Shown: positions 54,002-63,074 of the stretch, in pieces
How positions within the stretch are numbered: the first letter of the stretch is position 1
How the letters are laid out: every line of letters starts with the position of its first letter
DNA from: CAVWDU01 sp963840725
GTDB lineage: Bacteria > Pseudomonadota > Gammaproteobacteria > Pseudomonadales > Halieaceae
DNA: 64,000 bases
NCBI GenBank assembly: GCA_963840725.1
Contig: CAWIZY010000009.1
Coordinates: 62,001-126,000, forward strand
Reading direction: 5' to 3'
Notes under the pieces: generated by a model
The model's database searches: none
What the model saw: the letters and a program-made list of their open reading frames with translations, nothing else
What the model was told of the DNA's origin: nothing
Translations under genes and position numbers: made by a program

Positions 54002-54433
54002 TTAGGGCCGCGGATTCCTTTCAAATAGCGCTGCACCCAGAATGAAAACCACCAGCATCGTAAGCGCACCACGCCATGGCGGCCCTTCATCTACAAGGCT
54101 CGCGAGGTAATATGAGACGTACGCGCTGGTCGCGAGGAAAGGGACACCGATAGATAAAGAGGCCCAGCGCGCCCATGCATGGCCTTCCCGCATCGGAATC
54201 AACACTAAAGCACCAAGAGCAATACCCACAGCAAAGTGGCCGCTTCCGTATGCATTTATAAACGCAATAAACATCGTACGGGTGCCAGGCTCAAGTTCCC
54301 CCCAATTAACACCTATCACCTCTTTGTGATACGGCATTACCTCACTGGCGGTGAGATAGACAATACCAAGAACGACTTCCACGATGGCGATCAGGCCAAT
54401 ACAGATAAAACTCAGCTTGTTCCGGGTCGTCAT
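54002..54433 (-). CDS. Four-helix membrane protein of unknown function
   Basis: 143 residues from the ATG at 54431-54433 (MTTRNKLSFICIG). A longer frame to 54472 adds 13 residues. Hydrophobic segments are at about 8-28, 55-80, 89-107 and 113-137, giving four TM helices. The loop after helix 1 has HKEVIGVNWGELEPGTRTMF, which would lie in the periplasm. It resembles small DUF-type integral membrane proteins of marine bacteria, but I cannot name the family. Confidence 0.65.
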   Translation of the reverse strand: MTTRNKLSFICIGLIAIVEVVLGIVYLTASEVMPYHKEVIGVNWGELEPGTRTMFIAFINAYGSGHFAVGIALGALVLIPMREGHAWARWASLSIGVPFLATSAYVSYYLASLVDEGPPWRGALTMLVVFILGAALFERNPRP

Positions 54434-54472
54434 AGCTGCTCCGCTGATTGCAAAGAAGGCGCGATAAATCAT

Positions 54473-54711
54473 AGCCGATACGTCGGAAAATAGGCGAAAG
54501 CGGTCATGTCCGCTTCCAGCTCAGAGCCGCCCTTTAGATCTGAGAAACGGACCGTCTGCTTTCGGCCAGCGCGAGACATTAATTCGAATCAGTGAATATG
54601 CTTTCTTGAACGATATGATGCAAAATCAGGTCGGCGACGACGGCTTCTCAGACAGCCTCTAAAACTCAATTGGAATCGGCGCAATATCAACTTTTCACTG
54701 AGGACGCCGGA
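54473..54711. repeat. Dispersed repeat family B and core motif
   Basis: 54526-54570 (GCCGCCCTTTAGATCTGAGA, then AACGGACCGTCTGCTTTCGG and CCAGC) matches 55925-55968 at most positions. Before it stand AATAGGCGAAAGCGGTCAT (54489-54507) and ATGTCCGCTTCC, which are also found near 57.1 and 57.7 kb. No gene is seen. Confidence 0.6.
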
Positions 54712-55773
54712 ATGACCGATAGAGACGCATTGCACCAACTCGAAGCCCGTTTAGATTCCCATCCGCACACGTCGTTGGCTCTCTTACCGACGCCAATTCA
54801 ACCGCTAAGAAATTTCGGAGCTGCCATTGGTATTCCTGAGCTATGGATGAAGAGAGATGACCTCACGGGGTTTGAGGGCGGCGGAAATAAAACTCGAAAG
54901 CTGGAATATCTGGTGGGAGACGCGCTTGCCAAAGACGCTGACATGTTGGTGACAGTTGGGGCTGTTCAATCGAATCATACCCGTCAGACTGCAGCCGCCG
55001 CCGCCAAATCTGGGCTGAAATGCTCATTGCTGCATTACGCGTGGACGAAAGATGCAAGCCCTCAATACCGAATAGTTGGCAATTTGCTGATAAGCCATCT
55101 GATAGGCGCGGATCTGTACGTTGATGAGACTGAGCGACCTATTGAGGATCAGGGTCCACTAGACGAATTCATGGCCTACCTCACGGAACAGGGTCATAAG
55201 CCTTACTTGATACCAGGCGGCGCGTCAGAGCATCGGCTCGGATGTTTTGGGTACATCAAGTGTGCTGCTGAAATTGCTTTGCAGATGGATGGTGCCGACA
55301 TCTGCTTTGATTATATTGTTCACTGCACGGGCTCCAGTAGCACCCAGGCCGGATTGCTGGCGGGATTTGCCGCGTTGGGAATAAAGACGCGTGTAGTCGG
55401 CGTGTCCGATGATGGTGAGATAGCAATAAAGAAAGCGCGAGTGCTGGAGCTGGCCAACACTGCCTTGCAGGAGTTGGACTTGAATGTGCTTGTTGCAGCT
55501 CAGGACGTAGAAGTCATCGCCTCCAGTAAAAATGATTACGGCGCTCCCGATGAAGAGATCATTAGCAGCATTCGCCTGCTGGCCGGCAAAGAGGGCTTAA
55601 TCGCAGACCCCGTCTATGAGGGCCGCGCAATTCATGGGCTTTTAAAACTGATTGACGATGGGCGCTTGGATAGAGGTGCAAAGGTTCTTCTCATGCACCT
55701 AGGTGGTTCTCCCGCGATTCACGCGTACGCGGGGCACTTTGGGCCCGTTCAGTTGAACCCATTTCATGCATGA
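54712..55773 (+). CDS. D-cysteine desulfhydrase / ACC deaminase family enzyme
   Basis: 353 residues from the ATG at 54712 (GAGGACGCCGGA upstream). The frame is open from a TTG at 54670. PLP-fold type II motifs: LPTPIQPL, WMKRDDLTGFEGGGNKTRKLEYL with the PLP-binding Lys, VGAVQSNHTRQTAAAAA (Asn/Ser-rich phosphate and substrate loop), CTGSSSTQAGLLAGF (the phosphate-binding loop) and a C-terminal HLGGSPAIHAY. This is the ACC deaminase/DcyD branch: it splits D-cysteine to pyruvate, ammonia and sulfide, or ACC to 2-oxobutyrate. The exact substrate is not clear from sequence. Monocistronic, between repeat-rich gaps. Confidence 0.92.
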   Translation: MTDRDALHQLEARLDSHPHTSLALLPTPIQPLRNFGAAIGIPELWMKRDDLTGFEGGGNKTRKLEYLVGDALAKDADMLVTVGAVQSNHTRQTAAAAAKSGLKCSLLHYAWTKDASPQYRIVGNLLISHLIGADLYVDETERPIEDQGPLDEFMAYLTEQGHKPYLIPGGASEHRLGCFGYIKCAAEIALQMDGADICFDYIVHCTGSSSTQAGLLAGFAALGIKTRVVGVSDDGEIAIKKARVLELANTALQELDLNVLVAAQDVEVIASSKNDYGAPDEEIISSIRLLAGKEGLIADPVYEGRAIHGLLKLIDDGRLDRGAKVLLMHLGGSPAIHAYAGHFGPVQLNPFHA

Positions 55774-56080
55774 CCCGCGCCCACCGCGTCGGAAAGCGAT
55801 GTGACCGGACTGAGTTCAAGGAGAAGAGCTGCTCAAGCTAGTCGTAATGTCCGCTCCTAGTTGTAATAGTTCAGACCTGATCTGACATCTAGGCGATAGC
55901 AATCAGGGCCACTTTCACCGAATAGCCGCCCATTTGATTTTAGAAGCAGATGGTCTGCTTCCGGCCACCTTCGGTCATTTGGGGCAGGCGGTCTCTGCGC
56001 TCTCTCCTTCACCGGAACCCCGAAACCGGCAATTCCGGGCACACACACTGTATGATCGGTGTCCGAACTTGGGGGCAGGG
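55774..56080. repeat. Repeat-bearing intergenic stretch
   Basis: 55925-55968 carries the second copy of family B (GCCGCCCATTTGATTTTAGA, then AGCAGATGGTCTGCTTCCGG and CCAC). Near 55846 stands ATGTCCGCTCCTAG, which aligns with the piece in front of the first copy. No gene is seen. Confidence 0.6.
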
Positions 56081-56557
56081 TTATTCGATTGCTTTGGGAA
56101 CGACGCTGTAGTGCAGGCTGATAATCTTCCAGGCGCTATCAACTTTCTGCCAAACATCAGTTTCAAAGGCGCGCTCCTCTGTAATGCCATCTGGATAGCG
56201 TGTGCGGTTGTCGATGAAGGACGTGACTATAGCCACTTCACCGCCGGCAATAAGCTGCACCTGCACGTCGGATGTGTCGTTTTTTTCGACGCCACTGCCC
56301 GAGTCAATCAGTGCCTTCCAAAACTCGTGGTAGGCAGCTAAGTCCTGGCGTTCGCCGTAGAAGTACACCGTCGCATCCTCGGCATAGAAACTGAAGTAGG
56401 TATCAACATCATTGGTGGCATAGGCCTCGTTGAACGATGTATATGCGGCCGTGAGGTCTGCGGGCTTCTTCGTGTGATGCTCGGCAACTGCAGCGCGGGG
56501 TAGACTGAGGAATAACAGGAGGAGTACGGCGCGCTTAAGCAAGGTCTTGTGCTTCAT
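56081..56557 (-). CDS. Secreted NTF2-like (SnoaL/DUF4440) protein
   Basis: 158 residues with a signal peptide (1-25, cleaved after AVA). The single-domain fold shows LTAAYTSFNEAYATNDVDTYFSFYAEDATVYF at the start, then VQVQLIAGGEVAIVTSFIDNRT and AFETDVWQKVDSAWKIISLHYS, the pattern of NTF2-like DUF4440/SnoaL proteins. Members bind small hydrophobic ligands or act as isomerases; catalysis is not proven for this one. It is exported, so it works in the periplasm or outside. Single gene. Confidence 0.85.
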   Translation of the reverse strand: MKHKTLLKRAVLLLLFLSLPRAAVAEHHTKKPADLTAAYTSFNEAYATNDVDTYFSFYAEDATVYFYGERQDLAAYHEFWKALIDSGSGVEKNDTSDVQVQLIAGGEVAIVTSFIDNRTRYPDGITEERAFETDVWQKVDSAWKIISLHYSVVPKAIE

Positions 56558-56853
56558 GTCTGTGGCCTACGGGTTCGACAGCGTGGGGAGAAGGTAGTCA
56601 TGGTGCATGCAGATTGCAACAAAATTCGAGTAGGGCTTTGGGTACGCATTGGGTAGATAAACAGTGTGTTTCGAGTCCTTGGGTTGAAGCTGTTTCGCCG
56701 CACCGCGACCAGCCTCGGCTCCGCTCGAGTCGCTCAGAACCTGGAATCAGCTTCAACTTACCGAAGCTCGGCCGACAGTTCCGGGCCGGGAGCGGTCAGA
56801 CGCCTAGGATGCTGCGAACGTCTCGTTTCGGCGATTCCGACCGTTTCGCTCAG

Positions 56854-57041
56854 TCTAGGCACCTCTGAATAATGGCAATTGCGCTGGACGCTTCAGTGCC
56901 CGCCCTGCGGGGCTTTCAGGCAAACCCGCACTCGACATTGCCACTTTTCGACAGGCAACCAGCCTGCCTTCAAAGTAGCGCCTTGATTGCGTATTTGCCT
57001 GAAAGCCGGAGCGCATTGCCATTGTTCAGAGGTGCCCTAGA
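56854..57041. mobile_element. MITE-like inverted-repeat element
   Basis: About 188 bases bounded by inverted ends of about 30 bases. The left end begins CTAGGCACCTCTGAATAATG, and the right end, reversed, reads CTAGGGCACCTCTGAACAAT, with matching continuation. A second inverted pair, GGCTTTCAGGCAAA (56911-56924) and TTTGCCTGAAAGCC (56995-57008), lies inside, so the whole can fold into a long hairpin. Both borders end in CTAG, which resembles the YTAR target of IS5-family elements. No transposase is encoded. It looks like a non-autonomous derivative of an IS5-like element. A solo right end lies at about 3359-3390. Confidence 0.7.
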
Positions 57042-57070
57042 CCAGGTGGTTCAGAATAGGCGGAAGCGGA

Positions 57071-57628
57071 CTACTCTTTGGCCGTTTGAATCGCATCCAC
57101 ATAACGTCTGAATGCAGGAGAAAAGCTCTTGCGATCCACTTGCCAGAAATCTCTAACTATCTGAGTGTTTAGCACTGTCCGGTAATGGGCGTCCCAGCCG
57201 ATCCAGATGTTATCTGCCATCATTTCGTTCTCATGAGTCAAAAACGCGAATTCCCAAGCATTTAGTTTGCCTGCGTAGTAGGAATACAGTTGCATTTTTT
57301 TTACAGAAGAGAGCTGATCTGGGTCGGTGAAACCGATCTCCATTGTTGAGGCGAACGCCGGATCTTTCAGCCAGTCAGTCGTTGACTGGTCCATGGCGAC
57401 CAGCGCCTGGTGATTCGCGACCATAAGTGCATTGGTATTCTGGTTTACGCTGGCCCCGACATAAATCAGGGAAACCACAACTGCAACTGCACCAATGATT
57501 TCAGCGGCTAACGCGTATTCTTGCAATGATTTAGCCAAGATTCCTGTTCTCTCCGGCAGAAGCCATACGGCATCAATAGCTAATGCCCTGGTGACTTGTC
57601 TCAAGTCATCGGAAGTAGTGTAGCTCAA
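57071..57628 (-). CDS. Membrane-anchored hypothetical protein
   Basis: Up to 185 residues from a TTG. A later TTG near 57546 would start just before the membrane segment (LAKSLQEYALAAEIIGAVAVVVSLIYVGASVNQNTN) and gives a shorter, more plausible product of about 158 residues. The one TM helix is followed by a helical, cytoplasm- or periplasm-facing domain (MVANHQALVAMDQSTTDWL... FAFLTHENEMM... FWQVDRKSFSPAFRRYVDAI). This layout is common in marine gammaproteobacterial hypotheticals with one anchor, but no function is known. The gap 57629-57912 holds only repeat pieces. Confidence 0.6.
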   Translation of the reverse strand: MSYTTSDDLRQVTRALAIDAVWLLPERTGILAKSLQEYALAAEIIGAVAVVVSLIYVGASVNQNTNALMVANHQALVAMDQSTTDWLKDPAFASTMEIGFTDPDQLSSVKKMQLYSYYAGKLNAWEFAFLTHENEMMADNIWIGWDAHYRTVLNTQIVRDFWQVDRKSFSPAFRRYVDAIQTAKE

Positions 57629-57683
57629 GGGTCGGTTGTTAGGCGACAGCGATCATCTCATGGATTGTAGACCAACCGTCCCA

Positions 57684-57700
57684 GAATAGGCGAAAGGGGA
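57684..57700. repeat. Core motif copy GAATAGGCGAAAGGGG
   Basis: GAATAGGCGAAAGGGGA at 57684-57700 matches GAATAGGCGGAAGCGGA near 57056-57070 and AATAGGCGAAAGCGG near 54490. These are pieces of the dispersed repeats of this part of the window. Confidence 0.5.
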
Positions 57701-57912
57701 CTGTTCGCTCTTACTCAGACCAAGACCAAGACATCTCTTGAGAATGCGCTGGCGCTGGCTGAACATACAGAGATGTAGGAAAAGTCGGGGCGGCCGCGGT
57801 CCTGGCTGCCCCAGCACTCGGTGAACGAAATCCAGCCAACGGCCCTTTCCGCCTGGTAGCCGGCAGTCGCAGGATATCTGGCCAATGACCGCTTTCAACC
57901 CATAGCCAACGT

Positions 57913-59028
57913 TCACTCAGATTCGATGATCGCAAGCATGCCGGCGCTTATTCGCGTGGGGTCGTTGGTCGTATTGTTAGTGAAAACAACCACGAGTTCA
58001 TCGTCTTTCGTATCAAGAATAAAGTGGCTGCGAAAACCCACGATATAACCTTCGTGGCTGATGAGACCATCTCCCAAATAAAGTCCGTAACCGTAAGAGG
58101 TGGTTTCCCCACGACCATATACCTCGCCTGTCTCAATCACTGGGGTAACCATCTTCTTAAGGGCGGCGTCGCTTAAAATTTTGCCATGCTGACCCGTGTA
58201 GATACGGGTCCAGCGATAGAAGTCGTCGATGTTAGTTACAAGACCTCCATCGGGAGCCGTAACCGGTAGCGTGACCTTCATGTCCTTGGTGTGTCGGTGC
58301 AGATCCTCGTTCCAGCGATGGCCTGATGCCTCGTACTGCTCAGGCTGATGCCCGGCTATGTGCAGTCGGGAAGATTCCATACCCAAAGGCGCAAGCAGGT
58401 TCTCTTCGATGTAGGTGTGATAAGGAGTTCCGCTTCTATACTCGATAATCTCACCAAGAAGAGTAAAACCAATGTTCGAGTATTCATATTCTGTACCGGG
58501 TATGAATCTAAGCTCAGATTTCTGCGCCTCTCTGAGCATCCCATCGACCGTATCGCCCAGACAAAAACCATCGACGACGTTGTAGTAGTCGCGTTCCAGG
58601 GCATAGTCGGGGATTCCACTTGAGTGTGAAAGGAGATGGTGCACCGACACACCTGCCCACTTCTCCGAGCGATATTTTTCAGGTAGGTGCTCGTTGATCG
58701 AGTCGCTGAGCTCGATCTTTCCCTGATCCACTAGCTGAAGCGTCGCGGCTGCAGTGAATTGCTTGGTAACCGAGGCGACGTGAAACAATGTGTACAGGGA
58801 GTTGTCCAGGTCTTCGGTTGCACGTCCGTAAGCATTGGCGTGCAGCACTTCGCCAGATCTTACAGCCAGCGCGATCCCGGAGAAATGTTCTTCCAACACC
58901 ATTTGTTGCAGAAAAGCCTCAATGTCAGGCGCGACGACTATGCGCGCGGACGGGTTGATCTGTCCCACGCATGGAATGGCGATCAATGCGAGAAGTGCAA
59001 GTCCGCATGCAGGCAGTCTGATTGACAT
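57913..59028 (-). CDS. Serine hydrolase, beta-lactamase/PBP4-like family
   Basis: 371 residues with a signal peptide (1-22). Active-site motifs of the class C beta-lactamase-like family: SVTK (in FHVASVTKQFTAAATLQLV), YSN (in YEYSNIGFTLLGEIIEYR) and a HEGYIVGFRSHF region in place of KTG. This set is common in esterases and D-aminopeptidase-like enzymes. It is exported, so it acts in the periplasm. It is not likely to be a true beta-lactamase, because this gene family covers esterases, amidases and transesterases. Single gene. Confidence 0.88.
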   Translation of the reverse strand: MSIRLPACGLALLALIAIPCVGQINPSARIVVAPDIEAFLQQMVLEEHFSGIALAVRSGEVLHANAYGRATEDLDNSLYTLFHVASVTKQFTAAATLQLVDQGKIELSDSINEHLPEKYRSEKWAGVSVHHLLSHSSGIPDYALERDYYNVVDGFCLGDTVDGMLREAQKSELRFIPGTEYEYSNIGFTLLGEIIEYRSGTPYHTYIEENLLAPLGMESSRLHIAGHQPEQYEASGHRWNEDLHRHTKDMKVTLPVTAPDGGLVTNIDDFYRWTRIYTGQHGKILSDAALKKMVTPVIETGEVYGRGETTSYGYGLYLGDGLISHEGYIVGFRSHFILDTKDDELVVVFTNNTTNDPTRISAGMLAIIESE

Positions 59029-59344
59029 CGGCTGTCTCCGAAATAATGGTCGGCCTTCACGATGAGAGGTTACTCCCAGAATACGCTATGGCGATCCGAA
59101 TACGACATAAGTGGGCGCTGGGCTGAAAAGGACCGCTCCTGGCTGCGAATTCAAAGAGCAAACGCAACACCGCGTGGTTTTCGAGAAAGATCAGGAGTGT
59201 CGCTATATGTCTCGAAAAGCCCGCCTTCATTACACCGGTGAATGGCTACCTGTCCCGCACTGGCGGGGTTCGCCCGCCGGAGCGGCGGCGGCCCACGGTT
59301 GAATTCGCAGCCAGAAGCGGACCCAGTTTGTTCTGATTGGCATG
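59029..59344. other. Intergenic stretch
   Basis: No gene is recognised between the serine hydrolase start and the end of the DUF3604 gene. The plus-strand frames here are short and without motif. Confidence 0.35.
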
Positions 59345-61270
59345 TCAGGGCGTGTACCAGATCGGCGACGTGTAGGCGCGTTCCTGCGTCGATACGGGGG
59401 CACCCTCGGGAATATCCACCCCGAAACGGAAGGCGTCATAGGTGGACCAGCGCGGTGTTGGAATTTCCATCACTCGCGCGTAATAGAACGCTTTCTGCGC
59501 AGGGTCGAAATCGGGATCGGTCCAGACCGTGCCGAGCTCCGACGCGCCGATGGTGTTGCTGTAGCTTGCTGTTTCTGCCACTACCGTGTTGCCGACAGGA
59601 GGCACCTTGCCGTCGTCACCGGGTTCCCGGTCGCCGGCCCAGATAACATCGTAGACTTTCTCGTGGGTCTTTCCCTTGCTGTCGGACCAGCCCTTGACGA
59701 TCTGAATGCGGTCGAGGTTGGCGCCGATGGGATCGCGGAGCGCGTACACCATGAACGTGGGTGCACGATCGCCGCTATGCGCCGAGAGATCGCCGCCCAT
59801 GGGTACACCCTTCTCGTAACCGGCAAATGCCGGGCTGCGGCCGGTCATGTCCTCTTTCGTAAACTCCCAGCCGCCGAAGAAGCGCACCATCATGCGGCTG
59901 CCGGTGGTCGCGTATACTTCCTTGCGCATCATGGCGTCGAAGATCGCCTCTCGTGTATTTTCCTCCGCATACACCGCCGCGAGTCCGGAAGACACCTGGG
60001 CCCAGCCCATGAGCGTCCCTCGGTCACTGCTCATTACCGGGTGGACCATCCGCTCCGGGCTCGGCGCCACACCCGAATGCTTGCCGAAGAAGTTGTCCTC
60101 CTGTGCCGTCGCCAACCCCGTGTGGCTATCTGTTGAGCCCACCATGCCAAACTTGTAGGGATTAGTGCCGAGGCGCTCTTCTAGTACCAGGCCACGTTTC
60201 AGGGCTTCCCTAGCGTATTCACCGGCTAGCATGTCATCGGTTTTGGCGGTTGATTTCGGCACGTCGAGATTGCCTATGTCCCACGTCTCGTAATCCGCCA
60301 ACTCGTCATTCGGGGAGAGCAGGGGATGTGCCTCGCCATCGCCCTTGATCTGCGTCGCCTCGTACATCGGTTCCCAGCGGGCGCGCTGCTGCACATACTC
60401 CTTGTCAAGTCGCTTGCCGTCGTATTGCTCCCCCAGCGGGAACATGATCCCGTTGGACAGATTGCCATTGTGCGGGATGGCCAGCAGGTCACCGCCGGTC
60501 TTATCTTCGTAGCTTGCCATCCACTTCCAGAGATCGCGGGGATTCTCGCTACCGAGCGGCGGGTAGGTCGTGTAAGGCACGGTCTGCCGGGCCTGGGCTT
60601 CGCCATCGCGATAGACCACCACCCGGTGCATGTTGTTGCCTTTAATCAGAGAGGTCCACTCGAAGCCGATAAAGGCCGTGAAACGACCCGGCTCATTGTA
60701 CTTTTCCGCCGCGTCGATGGTGTCCATCCAGGTGGATTTGTAGGGCGCGGAGTCGGGCGTATACGCGAGGTCCTGGGGAAACTCGCCGTTTGCAAACAGG
60801 CTGATCAGCTCGTAGGCAACCTCTACGCCCCGGCCTTCGCGGATGCCGTTGTACCATTCGCGCCCCTGCGGCTTGGAGATGATGTTTTGCTTTCCGGCAA
60901 AGAGGTCCGGGAAAAAACCCATATTGTCGGAATGGTCTGCAACCACCAGCCAATCCAGTGGTCGTGACAGCCTGGCAGTCATGCCCATTGAGGAAGTCAC
61001 CTGCTCGCCGCGCGCGAAGCGGTAGGCATCCTCCGGAAGCAGTCTGGCGCCGAAGGCACCCGCGTCAAAGGAGTTTCCGGTGTGCAGGTGTGAGTCACCC
61101 CACAGTGGCATGGTCGCGAAACCGCGATCGGCATAGGGCGAGTAGCTTTTGCCCGCGTAGGCGGCGGACAACACCTTCTCGGGGTCCGAAGGCGGTGGGA
61201 TCTGCGCGTGAACCGGCTGCGTGGCGCAGGCGAGGAGTAAGCTGACTGATAGAAATCTGCCTTTCGGCAT
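59345..61270 (-). CDS. DUF3604 domain protein, secreted
   Basis: 641 residues from the ATG at 61268-61270, which begins a signal peptide (MPKGRFLSVSLLLACATQPVHAQ). An upstream frame to 61483 is not needed. The core has PLWGDSHLHTGNSFDAGAFG, the amidohydrolase/PHP-like metal motif of DUF3604, then WLVVADHSDNMGFFPD, a second His/Asp site, and IPHNGNLSNGIMFP and STDSHTGLA further on, with repeated His ligands. The family is abundant in marine gammaproteobacteria and has no proven substrate. The fold suggests a metal-dependent hydrolase or phosphoesterase of the periplasm (inference). Single gene. Confidence 0.92.
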   Translation of the reverse strand: MPKGRFLSVSLLLACATQPVHAQIPPPSDPEKVLSAAYAGKSYSPYADRGFATMPLWGDSHLHTGNSFDAGAFGARLLPEDAYRFARGEQVTSSMGMTARLSRPLDWLVVADHSDNMGFFPDLFAGKQNIISKPQGREWYNGIREGRGVEVAYELISLFANGEFPQDLAYTPDSAPYKSTWMDTIDAAEKYNEPGRFTAFIGFEWTSLIKGNNMHRVVVYRDGEAQARQTVPYTTYPPLGSENPRDLWKWMASYEDKTGGDLLAIPHNGNLSNGIMFPLGEQYDGKRLDKEYVQQRARWEPMYEATQIKGDGEAHPLLSPNDELADYETWDIGNLDVPKSTAKTDDMLAGEYAREALKRGLVLEERLGTNPYKFGMVGSTDSHTGLATAQEDNFFGKHSGVAPSPERMVHPVMSSDRGTLMGWAQVSSGLAAVYAEENTREAIFDAMMRKEVYATTGSRMMVRFFGGWEFTKEDMTGRSPAFAGYEKGVPMGGDLSAHSGDRAPTFMVYALRDPIGANLDRIQIVKGWSDSKGKTHEKVYDVIWAGDREPGDDGKVPPVGNTVVAETASYSNTIGASELGTVWTDPDFDPAQKAFYYARVMEIPTPRWSTYDAFRFGVDIPEGAPVSTQERAYTSPIWYTP

Positions 61271-61812
61271 GGAGAAGGCCTCCCGAGCGGGTATCTGTGT
61301 AAGTTGCGGGGTCGTAGGGCCAGCGATAGTCGCCCAGATATGGCAAGGCGAGCTGCGCGAGGCACCGTCGAACCGACAGTTGCAGTATAGACAAGGATCG
61401 AAGAATCGCATGTCCGCCTTCACTTCGTTGCTGTCGTTCACGGGAGCGAGCTGGGCGCCCGTTTTCCGGCCGCTGTGTGCCATTTCTGGTCATTTAGCTG
61501 AAGCGGAAATCGACGTCATATGTCAAAACGTCAACGAGAGAAGTGTCGTCCTTTGTGACATTTGAATCATAGTAGGTTTGGCTCTGATGTCGCGTCACTT
61601 GATTCATTCGCGGAGATCAGGTATCGGAGGGCTGGTATTTCCCGATAAGATATTAACGATGGCGCTCTAAAGTGCTTATTATCAGGCTGAAGGACTGATT
61701 GAGAGACTGCAGACGGCGCAGGAATCCGGCGACTGGTACTAGGACAAGCGACGCAGCAGGAGATCAGGCGGGGTGATTTTAAGGAGCCAGATTTCCAAGG
61801 AGGCACCTGGCG
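61271..61812. other. Divergent intergenic region
   Basis: About 540 bases between the DUF3604 start and the pentapeptide-repeat gene. I see no gene; a strong ribosome site (CCAAGGAGGCACC) lies before the ATG at 61813. Confidence 0.35.
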
Positions 61813-62859
61813 ATGTCCCACAACGAGCAGCTAAAGCTCCTGAAGAAGGGTGTTGAGAGCTGGAATGTCTGGCGCGTAAACAACCCAGGCGTTAATCCGG
61901 ACCTCGCCGGGGAGGATCTCTCTAAGGCGAATCTCGCTCTGGCGGACCTCCGCGGGGCGGATCTGTCTCGCGCAAACCTACGAGAGGCAGATCTAAGCGG
62001 GGCGGATCTGCGCAACGCGAACATGCGTCGTGCGAATCTACGAGAGGCAAACCTCAGCGAAGCGGATCTAGGCGGAGCCCGTCTGTACCGGGCGAACCTG
62101 AACCGGGCGACGCTGACCGGTGCCAATCTCATGGATGCCGAACTCGAACGGGTGTTCCTACGTCGAGCGGACCTGAGCGGAGCGAATCTTCGTGGTGCGG
62201 ATATGCGCCTCAGCGTTCTCGTGGCAACGAACCTGGATGGTGCGCACCTGACTGGTGCCCGCGTACATGGGATCTCCGCGTGGGACCTGGAGGGTGTTCC
62301 AGCAGACCAGGCGGACCTGGTCATCACATCGAGAGACGAGGCTGCAGTAACGGTCGATAACCTGAAGGTGGCGCAGTTCATCTATTTGTTGCTGGCAAAT
62401 GAGGAAATTCGTGGAGTGATCGATACGATTACATCGAAAGTCGTGTTGATACTAGGCCGTTTCACGGCAGATCGAAAAGCGGTGCTGGACGCGTTGCGCG
62501 ATGAACTTCGTAGGAGAGACTTGTCACCGATCGTATTCGATTTCAACATTCCCCAAGAACGCGACATCACCGAGACGGTCACTCTCCTCGCACGCATGGC
62601 CCGCTTCGTCATCGCGGATCTCACCGATCCAAAAAGTATCCCGCAGGAGATTCAAGCGATCGCCCCTGGCGTGGCCGTGCCAATCCAGCCGGTCATTCTC
62701 GCTGGCCAGGAGCCCTGGAGCATGTTCAGGGATTTGCGACGTAAATACCATTGGGTGCTGAAACCGTACGAATACGCAGACCAGGAGCACCTGCTGGCAA
62801 CGCTGAGCGATGTCATAGCCCCGGCAGAAGCCAAACGTGAGGAACTCTCTATACCCTGA
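61813..62859 (+). CDS. Pentapeptide-repeat protein with TIR-like C-terminal domain
   Basis: 348 residues. Residues about 35-155 form over twenty A(D/N)LXX repeats (for example ADLRGADLSRANLREADLSG), which fold into a right-handed quadrilateral beta-helix. Residues about 185-340 are a separate domain: VVLILGRFTADRKAVLDALRDELRRRDLSPIVFDF, then ETVTLLARMARFVIADLTDPKSIPQEIQAI and PVILAGQEPWSMFRDL. The start (a beta strand, then a helix, then P-V-F-D-F) and the ADLTDP stretch resemble TIR-like or nucleotide-handling Rossmann folds. No signal peptide or membrane helix is present. Function unknown; a stress or defence sensor/effector role is a hypothesis only. Confidence 0.85.
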   Translation: MSHNEQLKLLKKGVESWNVWRVNNPGVNPDLAGEDLSKANLALADLRGADLSRANLREADLSGADLRNANMRRANLREANLSEADLGGARLYRANLNRATLTGANLMDAELERVFLRRADLSGANLRGADMRLSVLVATNLDGAHLTGARVHGISAWDLEGVPADQADLVITSRDEAAVTVDNLKVAQFIYLLLANEEIRGVIDTITSKVVLILGRFTADRKAVLDALRDELRRRDLSPIVFDFNIPQERDITETVTLLARMARFVIADLTDPKSIPQEIQAIAPGVAVPIQPVILAGQEPWSMFRDLRRKYHWVLKPYEYADQEHLLATLSDVIAPAEAKREELSIP

Positions 62860-63020
62860 CCACGCGTAGAGATTGACAGCCGGATTCGCACGGCCCCTTT
62901 CCAGACGCTAACCACGAGTCTGGTAATTTCCCTTCAATTGGAGGTGTAATGGCCTCTGGTCGAAGGCCAGTTAGGAAAATTGCCGGTTACCCTAGTTTTC
63001 CCGGATTCCGCTTTGAGGTT
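62860..63020. other. Intergenic stretch
   Basis: No gene is recognised between the pentapeptide-repeat gene and the complete dispersed-repeat copy. The stretch contains CGGCCCCTTTCCAGACGC near 62890, which may be a degraded repeat piece. Confidence 0.3.
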
Positions 63021-63074
63021 AAAAGGGACTTGGCCAGAATTCAACCTGCAGGCGGTGACGACCGCTTTCACCTC
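63021..63074. repeat. Dispersed repeat family A, near-complete copy
   Basis: AAAAGGGACTTGGCCAGAAT, then TCAACCTGCAGGCGGTGACG and ACCGCTTTCACCTC. It matches 63897-63957 over its full length with a few changes, and partial copies at 47372-47395 and 48435-48460. Confidence 0.7.

Noticed and set aside
56614..56868. Plus-strand gene next to the inverted-repeat element
   Set aside because: Arg/Ser-rich frame without motif that runs into the left terminus of the element.
57913..59028. Beta-lactamase resistance gene
   Set aside because: SxxK and YSN are present, but the third motif and overall length fit the broad esterase/peptidase side of the family. Resistance is not supported.
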